Shown one piece after another: positions 6,478-13,137 of a DNA stretch of 13,488 bases. Positions within the stretch are counted from its first letter, which is position 1. Each line of letters opens with the position of its first letter. The notes beneath the pieces were generated by a model that worked only from the letters and a program-made list of their open reading frames with translations, was not told the DNA's origin and ran no database searches. Source of the DNA: F1-60-MAGs149 sp037133215 (GTDB lineage Bacteria > Actinomycetota > Thermoleophilia > Gaiellales > F1-60-MAGs149); assembly GCA_037133215.1 (NCBI GenBank), contig JBAXOM010000057.1, positions 1 to 13,488 of the forward strand, given 5' to 3'. Made by a program: the position numbers and the translations under genes.

Positions 6478-7584
6478 ATGGAACGCCACCCCGAGACCGC
6501 GATGGTGCAGGGCGGCCGGCCGACGGGGCCGGGCGCGATGCTCAATACGCCGCTGGTTCTCAACAGCACCTTTCGCGCGGGCGGCGAGCTGGGTTACGGA
6601 CGCTCCGGCAACGACACGTGGGCGGCCTTCGAAGATGTGATGGGCGAGCTTGAGGGTGGCGAAGCGATTGCCTTTTCGAGTGGCATTGCCGCCGCCTCCG
6701 CGGTCCTCGACCTGGTGCCGATTGGTGGCACGATCGTCGCACCACACTCGTTCTACATGGGTCTCTGGAGCCAGCTCGGCCAGCGCGCCGAGAGTGGCCG
6801 CGCCAACATTCACTTTGTCGACCAGACCGACACTGCCGCTGTCCTCAATGCCGCGCAGGGTGCCGACCTCGTCTGGATCGAGACGCCGAGCAACCCGCTG
6901 ATGCAGATTGCCGATATCGCTGCGATTGCCGAGGGTCTCGATGAGGCAACGCTGCTCGCCGTCGATGGCACCTTTACGACGCCTCTCCTGCAGCAGCCGC
7001 TCGCGCTGGGTGCCGACATCGTCGTCCACAGCGCGACCAAGGTGATTGGCGGGCACGCGGATCTCTTGATGGGCGTCGTCTGCGCGAACGCCCCGACCGC
7101 AGAGCGACTGCGCGACCATCGCTACACCTACGGCGCAACGCCCGGCTCGCTCGAGGCGTTTCTCGCCCTGCGCGGGCTGCGCACCCTCGCGGTACGACTC
7201 GAGCGCGCGCAGGCAAATGCGCTGGCGCTCGCCGAGCTGCTCGGCGAAAGCGACTACGTCAAGTACGTCCTCTACCCGGGCCTGACCTGGCACCCCGGGC
7301 ACGCCCTCGCCAAGCGGCAGATGCGTGGCTTCGGGACGATGCTGTCGTTCGAGGTCGCTGGCGGCGAGCAGGCTGCGGCGCGGCTCTGCAGTGCCACGAA
7401 GGTTTTCGCAAACGCCACAAGTCTCGGCGGCGTCGAATCGCTGATGGAAGTCCGTGGCGACCGCGAGTCGGAACGCGCAATGGGCACGCCCGCAGCACTG
7501 ATCCGTCTGTCGGCCGGCATCGAACATGTCGACGATCTACTCGCCGACCTGCAGCAGGCACTCACCATCGCGCATTCGGGTTAG
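6478..7584 (+). CDS. Cys/Met metabolism PLP-dependent enzyme (cystathionine synthase/lyase family)
   Basis: A 368-residue fold-type I PLP enzyme of the trans-sulfuration family, somewhat shorter than the usual 380-400. Lys188 in SATKVIGGHADLLMG should bind PLP, Asp163 should pair with the pyridine nitrogen, Tyr40 and Arg42 (YGRSGN) should contact the phosphate from the neighbouring subunit, and Arg343 (LIRLSAGIE) should hold the substrate carboxylate. Family members include cystathionine gamma-synthase, gamma- and beta-lyases and methionine gamma-lyase. Two motifs differ from the usual form: the active-site YGGT is FYMGL (around Tyr93), and VDNTF is VDGTF. The exact reaction therefore should not be assigned from similarity alone. 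There is no Shine-Dalgarno, in keeping with a leaderless start. A small unknown gene follows after 14 bases, probably co-transcribed, and the dddP-like gene is divergent upstream. Confidence 0.88.
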   Translation: MERHPETAMVQGGRPTGPGAMLNTPLVLNSTFRAGGELGYGRSGNDTWAAFEDVMGELEGGEAIAFSSGIAAASAVLDLVPIGGTIVAPHSFYMGLWSQLGQRAESGRANIHFVDQTDTAAVLNAAQGADLVWIETPSNPLMQIADIAAIAEGLDEATLLAVDGTFTTPLLQQPLALGADIVVHSATKVIGGHADLLMGVVCANAPTAERLRDHRYTYGATPGSLEAFLALRGLRTLAVRLERAQANALALAELLGESDYVKYVLYPGLTWHPGHALAKRQMRGFGTMLSFEVAGGEQAAARLCSATKVFANATSLGGVESLMEVRGDRESERAMGTPAALIRLSAGIEHVDDLLADLQQALTIAHSG

Positions 7585-7598
7585 GTCGAGCTGGCCCG

Positions 7599-8228
7599 AT
7601 GGCCAAGGATCTGCCAATCGACAAACTGCTTCGTGAATGCGGCTTTGCAACCGACTCTGCGCAGGCCGCGGCGCGCCAGGCTCTATTCGAGGCCGGCATT
7701 CTCAATCCCCGCAAGGAGCGGATCGTTGAGTGGAAGCGCGGCGAAGTTGAGGCCTGCCTGAAGGCGCGTCTGACGCTGCTCTGCGAGGCCTGCCGCGGCG
7801 GCGGTCTCGGCGAGGCCTACCCGGAGGCGATTGTCGCTGGCCAAGGCGACCGCTGCATCGTCTGCGAGGGCAGCTCGAACCGTCGTGGCGCTCTGCTGTT
7901 GATCGACGCCTGTCGGCGGGCCAACTATCACCGCGTGATCATCGTCGGTGGCAGCGCCGACATTCGCCAGCAGGTACCACTCTTGCTCGATCAGGATCTC
8001 GATGTGCGGATGGTCGATGGCACGGTCGCGCGTCCGGGCCGCGATGTGCAGCGCGAGGTCGATGGTGCCGACGTCGTGATCCTGCTGGGTTCGACCGAGC
8101 TGAACCACACGGTCTCGGCCACGTGGGCTGGCCCGAAGCTGGTGGCGACGAACTCGCGGGGAATCAGTGCCTTCCTCGCGGAGGCCGCCGAGAAGATCCG
8201 CGCCCGCGCCACCCGCGCGTCAGGCTGA
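7599..8228 (+). CDS. Unknown protein with two CxxC pairs and a Rossmann-like half
   Basis: I do not recognise this 209-residue protein with certainty. The N-terminal third is helical and charged and contains ARQALFEAGILNP, a stretch that could be a small DNA- or protein-binding helical unit. Cys62-x2-Cys65 and Cys86-x2-Cys89, 20 residues apart, look like a zinc ribbon. From about residue 100 the pattern LLIDACRRANYHRVIIVGGS and the later ADVVILLGSTELNHTVS alternates strands and helices as in a Rossmann-like domain, faintly recalling DUF2325 proteins. The fold is inference. It starts 14 bases after the PLP enzyme's stop with only a weak ribosome site, and probably shares its transcript. A hairpin follows at 8251-8269. 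A cytoplasmic location is likely, since there is no signal or membrane segment. Confidence 0.75.
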   Translation: MAKDLPIDKLLRECGFATDSAQAAARQALFEAGILNPRKERIVEWKRGEVEACLKARLTLLCEACRGGGLGEAYPEAIVAGQGDRCIVCEGSSNRRGALLLIDACRRANYHRVIIVGGSADIRQQVPLLLDQDLDVRMVDGTVARPGRDVQREVDGADVVILLGSTELNHTVSATWAGPKLVATNSRGISAFLAEAAEKIRARATRASG

Positions 8229-8250
8229 GTCCCGCGCACAACCTCGGCTT

Positions 8251-8269
8251 TGGCTCCTCACTGGGGCCA
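8251..8269 (+). terminator. Weak GC-rich hairpin after the CxxC protein gene
   Basis: TGGCTCC and GGGGCCA pair over seven bases (one U-G) around the loop TCACT, 22 bases after the stop. No U-tract follows. It may be a terminator before the promoter of the amine oxidase gene, but the stem is short. Confidence 0.3.
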
Positions 8270-8284
8270 CGACAAATTCGCTGG

Positions 8285-8290
8285 TACCCT
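8285..8290 (+). promoter_or_regulatory. -10 box of amine oxidase gene with overlapping small inverted repeats
   Basis: TACCCT in GGTACCCT predicts a start near 8297 and a leader of about 28 bases carrying a strong Shine-Dalgarno. Two short inverted repeats overlap the box: CTGGT/ACCAG (8281-8296) and CCTGAC/GTCAGG (8288-8305). They could be an operator. No -35 is evident. Confidence 0.45.
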
Positions 8291-8313
8291 GACCAGGTAG
8301 TCAGGACTGTCTG

Positions 8314-8319
8314 AGGAGG
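8314..8319 (+). promoter_or_regulatory. Strong Shine-Dalgarno fixing the amine oxidase start
   Basis: AGGAGG, five bases before the ATG at 8325, decides the start. It contrasts with the leaderless genes in the left half of the window. Confidence 0.8.
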
Positions 8320-8324
8320 CGGAG

Positions 8325-9611
8325 ATGCACGACGTCATCGTGATCGGCGCGGGGTTCGCTGGGTGTTCTGCCGCACGCGAGGTACGTCGAGCAGGCTTGG
8401 AGCCGCTCGTCCTTGAGGCGCGCGATCGCATCGGCGGCCGCACGTGGACCTCGGACTGGGATGGACAGCGTTTCGAGCGAGGCGGCAACTACTTTCATTG
8501 GTTCCAGCCCCACCTCTGGACCGAGGTCACGGCCGCCGGCGTGACGCCAATCGCTCCGCCCATCGGCGACACCGTGCACTGGACCGTCGGCGAGCAGATC
8601 CGCACTGGCACCCGCGCCGAGCGCGAGGCCATCAACGAGTCTGCTTGGAACAAATACAACGCGGGCTCGTGGGAGATCCTCCCTGAGCCGCACGCACCCC
8701 TGCGCCACCCTGACCGCATCGCCCGACTCGACGCCATGACGATCCAGCAACGGATCGACGAGCTCGACCTGACCGACGATGAGCGCGCGCTCCTGATGGT
8801 TGAGTGCGAGGGCGTGGCGAGCGGGCACCTTGACGATGCCGGGGCCCTTTCGGTGATGCGCTGGAGTGCGCTGTCCGGGCATACGCTGGCTGGCACGCAA
8901 GAGGCCGCCGGCGGCTACACGATCGCAGAGGGCACGCTCGCCTTCCTGCAGCCGATCCTCGATGCCGCTGACTGCGACCTGCGGCTCGAAGCGCCCGTCG
9001 CAGCCGTCGAGCAGGAGGCCGACCGCGTGGTCGTCACGTTGCGCTCCGGCGAGGCTCTGGCGGCACGCGCCTGCGTCGTCACCGTGCCACTCAACACACT
9101 GGGAGCGATCCATTTTGAGCCTGGCCTGTCGGAGGTGAAGCAGTCCGGCATCGCGCTCGGCCAGGCAGGAATCGGCAGCAAGGTGATGCTCAAGGTGCGT
9201 ACGCCCGGCGGCCCGGTTTCGGGCATGCACCCGAACCATCCCTTCGGCTTCCTCGGCACGATCTTCGACCTGCCCGGGGATGAGCAGATCCTGGTCTGCT
9301 TCGGTCATGACGGCGACGAGATCGTCGACGGCGACCTCGCCTGGGCGCAGCGCGAGCTCGACCGGGCGATCCCCGGCTGCGAGGTGATCGGCATGAATTG
9401 GCACGACTGGAAGTCCGATGAGTTTGCCCAGGGCACGTGGGGCGTGCACCGCCCGGGTTGGTACACCAACCACCACGCCGAGATGCAACGCCCAGAAGGG
9501 CGCGTGATCCTCTCGAACTCCGACTGGGCCCAGGGCTGGGCCGGCTTCGTTGATGGCGCAATCGAGTCCGGTATGCGTGGGGGACGACTCGCGGCTGGCA
9601 TGGTCCACTAA
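8325..9611 (+). CDS. Flavin-containing amine oxidase family protein
   Basis: A 428-residue FAD enzyme of the flavin monoamine oxidase/polyamine oxidase family, expected to oxidise an amine to an imine/aldehyde with release of ammonia and hydrogen peroxide (or to pass electrons to another acceptor). The N-terminal GAGFAG dinucleotide-binding motif (8-13) is followed by Glu31 in VLEARDRIGGRTWT, the usual ribose contact and second FAD motif. RGGNYFHWFQPHLW (52-65) is typical of the FAD-binding/substrate region. SDWAQGWAGFVDGAIESG near the C-terminus is the last FAD-contact motif. There is no signal peptide, twin-arginine leader or encapsulation helix. The substrate is unknown. It lies just upstream of the BMC operon but is separated by that operon's own promoter, so a role in feeding or sparing the amine handled by the compartment is only an inference. 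Confidence 0.88.
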   Translation: MHDVIVIGAGFAGCSAAREVRRAGLEPLVLEARDRIGGRTWTSDWDGQRFERGGNYFHWFQPHLWTEVTAAGVTPIAPPIGDTVHWTVGEQIRTGTRAEREAINESAWNKYNAGSWEILPEPHAPLRHPDRIARLDAMTIQQRIDELDLTDDERALLMVECEGVASGHLDDAGALSVMRWSALSGHTLAGTQEAAGGYTIAEGTLAFLQPILDAADCDLRLEAPVAAVEQEADRVVVTLRSGEALAARACVVTVPLNTLGAIHFEPGLSEVKQSGIALGQAGIGSKVMLKVRTPGGPVSGMHPNHPFGFLGTIFDLPGDEQILVCFGHDGDEIVDGDLAWAQRELDRAIPGCEVIGMNWHDWKSDEFAQGTWGVHRPGWYTNHHAEMQRPEGRVILSNSDWAQGWAGFVDGAIESGMRGGRLAAGMVH

Positions 9612-9613
9612 CC

Positions 9614-9669
9614 AGACCAGAGCAGACCGATAGGTTGACCTTTGTAGACCGATTTGCAATTTGGTCTAC
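9614..9669 (+). promoter_or_regulatory. Operator region: 26-base palindrome plus AGACC repeats
   Basis: GTAGACC (9644-9650) and GGTCTAC (9663-9669) are perfect arms of a 26-base palindrome that matches itself at 22 positions and is centred on the -35 box. The half-site AGACC also occurs at 9614-9618 and 9624-9628, so the direct copies are 10 and then 22 bases apart (one and two helical turns). The layout suggests cooperative binding of a dimeric regulator that blocks RNA polymerase until an inducer is present. The regulator is not in the window. Confidence 0.65.
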
Positions 9670-9682
9670 TAATAGGTACAGT
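9654..9682 (+). promoter_or_regulatory. Promoter of the microcompartment operon
   Basis: A -35 box TTGCAA (9654-9659) and a -10 box TACAGT (9677-9682, preceded by GG) are separated by exactly 17 bases. Transcription would start near 9689 and leave a leader of about 22 bases before the aminotransferase ATG. This is the only promoter in the window with a recognisable -35. Confidence 0.65.
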
Positions 9683-9710
9683 TGGCGGCGTCGAGCGAGA
9701 AAGGCGTCGT

Positions 9711-11003
9711 ATGTACGACTACGGATTCTTCTCTTACGAGTCTAAAGAGGACATGCTGGAGCGCTCGCGTGCGTTCTGGAATCCCAACAAGACTGACTTC
9801 TGGCAGGACGCTGGTATCGATCTCGTGATCGATCGCCGCGAGGGTTACTACCTCTGGGACATGGCCGGCCGGCGGCTGATCGACGTGCATCTCAACGGCG
9901 GTACGTACAACCTCGGCCATCGCAACCCCGAGCTGATCTCGACGCTCGAACAGGCCATGCAGCACTTCGACATGGGCAACCACCACTTTCCGGCCTTGGC
10001 TCGCACCGCGCTTGCCGAGGCGCTCGTCAAGACCTGCGCCCCCAACATGCAGCGCGTAATCTACGGCGCAGCCGGCGGCGAGGCAATCGACATCGCGATC
10101 AAGACGGCGCGCCACACCAAGCAGCGCCGCAAGATCGTCTCGCTCGTCAAGGCGTACCACGGCCACACCGGTCTCGCCGTCGGGACGGGCGACGACCGCT
10201 TTTCGAAGCTGTTCCTCGCCGACCATCCCGAGGAGTTCATCAACGTCCCGTTCAACGATCTCAACGCGATGGAAGATGCCCTCAAGGGGCGCGACGTCGC
10301 CGCGGTGATCATCGAGTCGATCCCCGCCACATATGGCTTCCCGCTCCCCGAGCCCGGTTATCTGCGAGCGGTCAAGCGCCTCTGTGAGGACTACGACGCG
10401 CTCTACATCGCCGACGAAGTCCAGACCGGACTGATGCGTACCGGCGAGATGTGGTGCGTCTCGAAGTCGGGCGTCGAGCCAGACATCATGGTCACCGGCA
10501 AGGGCATCACCGGCGGCATGTACCCGATTTCCTGCACGATCATCTCTGAGGAATGCTCCGGCTGGCTCAAGGAAGATGGTTTCGGGCACATCACCACCGC
10601 CGGCGGCTCCGAGCTCGGCTGCATCGTCGGCCTCAAGGTGCTCGAGATCTGCGGCCGTCCTGAGGTGCGCTCGATGGTGCACTACATGGCCGAGCGCTTC
10701 CAGCAGGGCCTGCGCCAGATCCAAGAGATCTACCCCGACTGGTTTGTCGGCATTCGCCAGGACGGCGTTGTGATGGGCCTCGAGTTCAACCACCCGACCG
10801 GCGCGAAGATCGTCATGAAACACCTCTACGCGCACGGCATCTGGGCGATCTTCTCGACGCTCGACCCCCGCGTGCTGCAATACAAGCCCGGCATCCTGCT
10901 GAGCCCCGAGCTGGTCGACGAGATCCTCGACCGCACCGAGATCGCAATCGGCAAGGCCTACGCCGAGTGGAAAGCAATGTCCCGCCAGGCGGTGACGGCA
11001 TGA
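9711..11003 (+). CDS. Class III PLP aminotransferase / amino-alcohol phosphate phospho-lyase (BMC operon)
   Basis: A 430-residue fold-type I PLP enzyme of class III (ornithine-aminotransferase type). Lys264 in MVTGKGITGGMYP is the predicted Schiff-base lysine and DEVQTG (235-240) the pyridine-binding motif. GAAGGEAIDIAIKTAR (119-134) replaces the usual SGSEAxxxAxKxAR phosphate-binding loop. In the RMM microcompartment the equivalent gene is thought to eliminate phosphate and ammonia from 1-amino-2-propanol phosphate to give propionaldehyde, and the class also contains ethanolamine-phosphate phospho-lyases. True transamination cannot be excluded from sequence. An upstream in-frame TTG at 9654 would translate the promoter itself. 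The ATG at 9711, with AAAGG six bases before it, is the better start. No encapsulation helix is obvious at either end. Its last codon overlaps the next start by four bases (ATGA). Confidence 0.88.
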   Translation: MYDYGFFSYESKEDMLERSRAFWNPNKTDFWQDAGIDLVIDRREGYYLWDMAGRRLIDVHLNGGTYNLGHRNPELISTLEQAMQHFDMGNHHFPALARTALAEALVKTCAPNMQRVIYGAAGGEAIDIAIKTARHTKQRRKIVSLVKAYHGHTGLAVGTGDDRFSKLFLADHPEEFINVPFNDLNAMEDALKGRDVAAVIIESIPATYGFPLPEPGYLRAVKRLCEDYDALYIADEVQTGLMRTGEMWCVSKSGVEPDIMVTGKGITGGMYPISCTIISEECSGWLKEDGFGHITTAGGSELGCIVGLKVLEICGRPEVRSMVHYMAERFQQGLRQIQEIYPDWFVGIRQDGVVMGLEFNHPTGAKIVMKHLYAHGIWAIFSTLDPRVLQYKPGILLSPELVDEILDRTEIAIGKAYAEWKAMSRQAVTA

Positions 11004-12520
11004 TCGAACTCGAACGCCGTGATCCCCCAGGCGCCGCACGCGCCGCGATGATGCTCCAGCGCGCCCACTGGGCCGCAGAGGTCTTTGCTCGCTACGACCG
11101 GGAGCGCGTCGTGCGCATCCTCGATGCTGTTGCCGAGGCAGCCGAGGCCCACGCCGAACGCTACGCCGAAGAGGCCGTCGCCGAAACAGGCATGGGCGTC
11201 GTCGAGCACAAGGTCCTCAAGAACCGCATGCTCTCTCGCGGCCTCTGGGACCACTACCGCGACCACGACTTCGTCAGCCCGCGGATCGATCACGACGCCA
11301 AAATCCTCGAACTGCCCCGCCCCGCGGGCGTGATCTTCGCGCTGACGCCCGTTACCAACCCGATCGCGACCGTGTACTTCAAGGTCATGCTCGCGCTGAT
11401 GACGCGCAACGCCATCGTCGTGAGCCCGCATCCTGGTGCCAAGACCGTCTGCGCCGACGCCGTGCGGATGCTGTCCGACGCCGCCGTCCGCGCCGGTGCC
11501 CCCGATGGCTGCATCCAGATCGTCGAAGACCCCTCGATCCCTCTGATCGAGGCACTGATGACGGACCCGACCACCGATGTGGTTGTCGCGACCGGAGGCA
11601 CCGCCGTGGTGCGCGCCGCCTATCGCTCCGGTAATCCTGCGATCGGTGTGGGACCCGGCAACGTGCCGTCCTTCGTCGACTCGACTGCCGATATCGCCGC
11701 TACTGCGCGCCACATCATCGACTCGAAGTCGTTTGATAACTCGATTCTCTGCACCAATGAGTCGGTCGTGATCGTCGAGGAAGAGGTCGCCGACCAGCTG
11801 GAGCGCGAACTGCGCAAGCAGGGTGGCCACGTGCTTGACCAGGCCGAGGTCGAACTGGTGCGCGAGCACCTCTTTCCCGAGGGCCGCATGCGCCTCGACC
11901 TGATTGGCAAGAGCGCGCTGGTACTCGCCGAGGTAGCGCACGTGAAGGTGCCGTCCAACACGCGCGTGCTCGTGGCGCCGTTCTCGCTGGTCGTACCCGA
12001 GGAGCCGCTGGCGCACGAGAAGCTGTTGCCGCTGCTTGGCCTCGTGCGCGTTCCCAATACGCGCTCCGGCATCTCGGCAGCCCAGGCGATTTTGCGCATC
12101 ACCGGCGCCGGACACTCCGCGTCGATCCACTCGCGCGATGCGCGGACGATCATGGCCTACGGCGCTGCCGTCAAGGTGCTGCGCGTGTCCGTCAACGTTG
12201 GCAACAGCCTCGGCTCGGCCGGTGCGCTGACGAACCTGTCGCCCACGATGACGATCGGCACGGGCTTCTACGGCCGTTCGTCGCTCGGCGAAAACCTCGA
12301 GCCGCGGCACCTGATCAACCTGATGCGCGTCGCCTATAACGCCGATGCGTCCGTGCCCTTCGACGATTTTACTGGCCTCGAGCCGTGGGTCCTAGACGCC
12401 GCAACCTCCGCTGTCTCTGCACCCCACGAGACCGTGCCCGCACCACCCGAAACTGACCCGCTTCGCGAGGAGATCCGCAAGGTCATCCTCGAAGAGCTCA
12501 AGGAGCTGACCCGCCAGTGA
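11000..12520 (+). CDS. CoA-acylating aldehyde dehydrogenase with C-terminal encapsulation peptide
   Basis: A 506-residue NAD-dependent, CoA-acylating dehydrogenase of the PduP/EutE/AdhE-N type that converts an aldehyde (propionaldehyde by RMM analogy) to acyl-CoA inside a microcompartment. The catalytic Cys251 lies in FDNSILCTNES, and GVGPGNVP (216-223) is the family's conserved cofactor-region motif. After the enzyme domain ends near residue 464, a Pro/Ala/Thr-rich linker (about 468-485) leads to an amphipathic helix, DPLREEIRKVILEELKELTR (486-505). This is the hallmark of a BMC encapsulation peptide that directs cargo to the shell. An in-frame ATG 33 bases upstream lies inside the aminotransferase gene, and I prefer the ATG at 11000 because it makes the classic four-base ATGA overlap. 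The BMC-T gene follows with a four-base GTGA overlap. Confidence 0.93.
   Translation: MIELERRDPPGAARAAMMLQRAHWAAEVFARYDRERVVRILDAVAEAAEAHAERYAEEAVAETGMGVVEHKVLKNRMLSRGLWDHYRDHDFVSPRIDHDAKILELPRPAGVIFALTPVTNPIATVYFKVMLALMTRNAIVVSPHPGAKTVCADAVRMLSDAAVRAGAPDGCIQIVEDPSIPLIEALMTDPTTDVVVATGGTAVVRAAYRSGNPAIGVGPGNVPSFVDSTADIAATARHIIDSKSFDNSILCTNESVVIVEEEVADQLERELRKQGGHVLDQAEVELVREHLFPEGRMRLDLIGKSALVLAEVAHVKVPSNTRVLVAPFSLVVPEEPLAHEKLLPLLGLVRVPNTRSGISAAQAILRITGAGHSASIHSRDARTIMAYGAAVKVLRVSVNVGNSLGSAGALTNLSPTMTIGTGFYGRSSLGENLEPRHLINLMRVAYNADASVPFDDFTGLEPWVLDAATSAVSAPHETVPAPPETDPLREEIRKVILEELKELTRQ
12501..12505 (+). promoter_or_regulatory. Ribosome binding site of BMC-T, inside the encapsulation-peptide codons
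   Basis: AGGAG, 11 bases before the GTG at 12517, is the likely Shine-Dalgarno. It lies within the codons for the last helix of the aldehyde dehydrogenase. With the GTGA overlap, this points to translational coupling. Confidence 0.5.
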
Positions 12521-13137
12521 GCAATGCAACCGCCGTCGAGCTCCGCTCCTGCATCTACCTCGACCAACTGCAGCCGCAGACGATGTGTTATCTCGGCTCG
12601 TGGATCAAGGGACGCCTGCCGCGCGCTGGCATGGCCGCGCAGATCATCGAGGTTGCACCGGGCCTGGACATCGAGGCACTGACCGACGTCGCGCTCAAGC
12701 ACGACCGTGTCGACGCCGGCATCCTCTTCGTCGAGCGCCAGTTCGGCTACCTCGAGATGCACTCGCTTTCGCCGGCCGCGATTCGCTCGGCCACCAGCGC
12801 CATCCTCGATGCGCTCGACGTCTCTGGCCAGGACACGATCAAGCCGAAGATCCTCGCCAAGAAGGTCATCTCGCGCGTCGATGGCCAGCACGCCTTCCTG
12901 ATCAATCGCAACAAGATTGGCTCGATGTTGCTGCCCGGCGAGTCGCTCTTCGTGCTCGAGTGTCAGCCAGCGTCGTACGCGATCCTCGCGACGAACGAGG
13001 CCGAGAAGGCTGCTGACATCAAGGTGATCGACTACCGCATGATCGGTGCCACAGGCCGTGTTTACCTGTCGGGCGAAGAGGCCAACGTCCGCGCTGCGGG
13101 CGAAGCCGCCGTCGCCGCACTGGAGGCAATCGCGTGA
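12517..13137 (+). CDS. Tandem-domain microcompartment shell protein (BMC-T)
   Basis: A 206-residue shell protein with two BMC domains. The first spans about residues 8-100 (RSCIYLDQLQPQ, then AAQIIEVAPGLDIEALTDVALK and ERQFGYLEMHS). The second spans about 110-204 (KIGSMLLPGESLFVLECQ, ATNEAEKAADIKVIDYRMIG, GRVYLSGEEANVRAA), the latter being the standard beta-alpha-beta BMC pattern. Such proteins trimerise into pseudohexamers that tile a facet of the shell, and their central pores can admit larger metabolites or cofactors. The sequence resembles the single-ring BMC-T of the Mycobacterium smegmatis RMM locus as I recall it, which supports the locus type. Translation starts at GTG, overlapping the preceding stop by four bases. 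The next gene overlaps in the same way. No hexameric (BMC-H) or pentameric (BMC-P) shell gene lies in the window, and a complete shell needs both. Confidence 0.93.
   Translation: MSNATAVELRSCIYLDQLQPQTMCYLGSWIKGRLPRAGMAAQIIEVAPGLDIEALTDVALKHDRVDAGILFVERQFGYLEMHSLSPAAIRSATSAILDALDVSGQDTIKPKILAKKVISRVDGQHAFLINRNKIGSMLLPGESLFVLECQPASYAILATNEAEKAADIKVIDYRMIGATGRVYLSGEEANVRAAGEAAVAALEAIA
13122..13126 (+). promoter_or_regulatory. Shine-Dalgarno supporting the GTG start at 13134
   Basis: GGAGG lies seven bases before GTG in the overlap GTGA. It supports a real start for the last, partial gene. Confidence 0.6.

Noticed and set aside
9654..9710. TTG start adding 19 residues to the aminotransferase
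   Set aside because: The codons coincide with the promoter and operator. The ATG at 9711 has a ribosome site and fits the family.
8301..12310. Minus-strand open frames of about 450 codons opposite the amine oxidase, aminotransferase and aldehyde dehydrogenase
   Set aside because: All are antisense to well-supported genes with catalytic motifs and arise from the codon bias of a GC-rich genome.
3321..12400. Word CCTAGACGCC at 3321, 6222 and about 12392
   Set aside because: Three short copies without common context, one inside a coding sequence. Likely chance.
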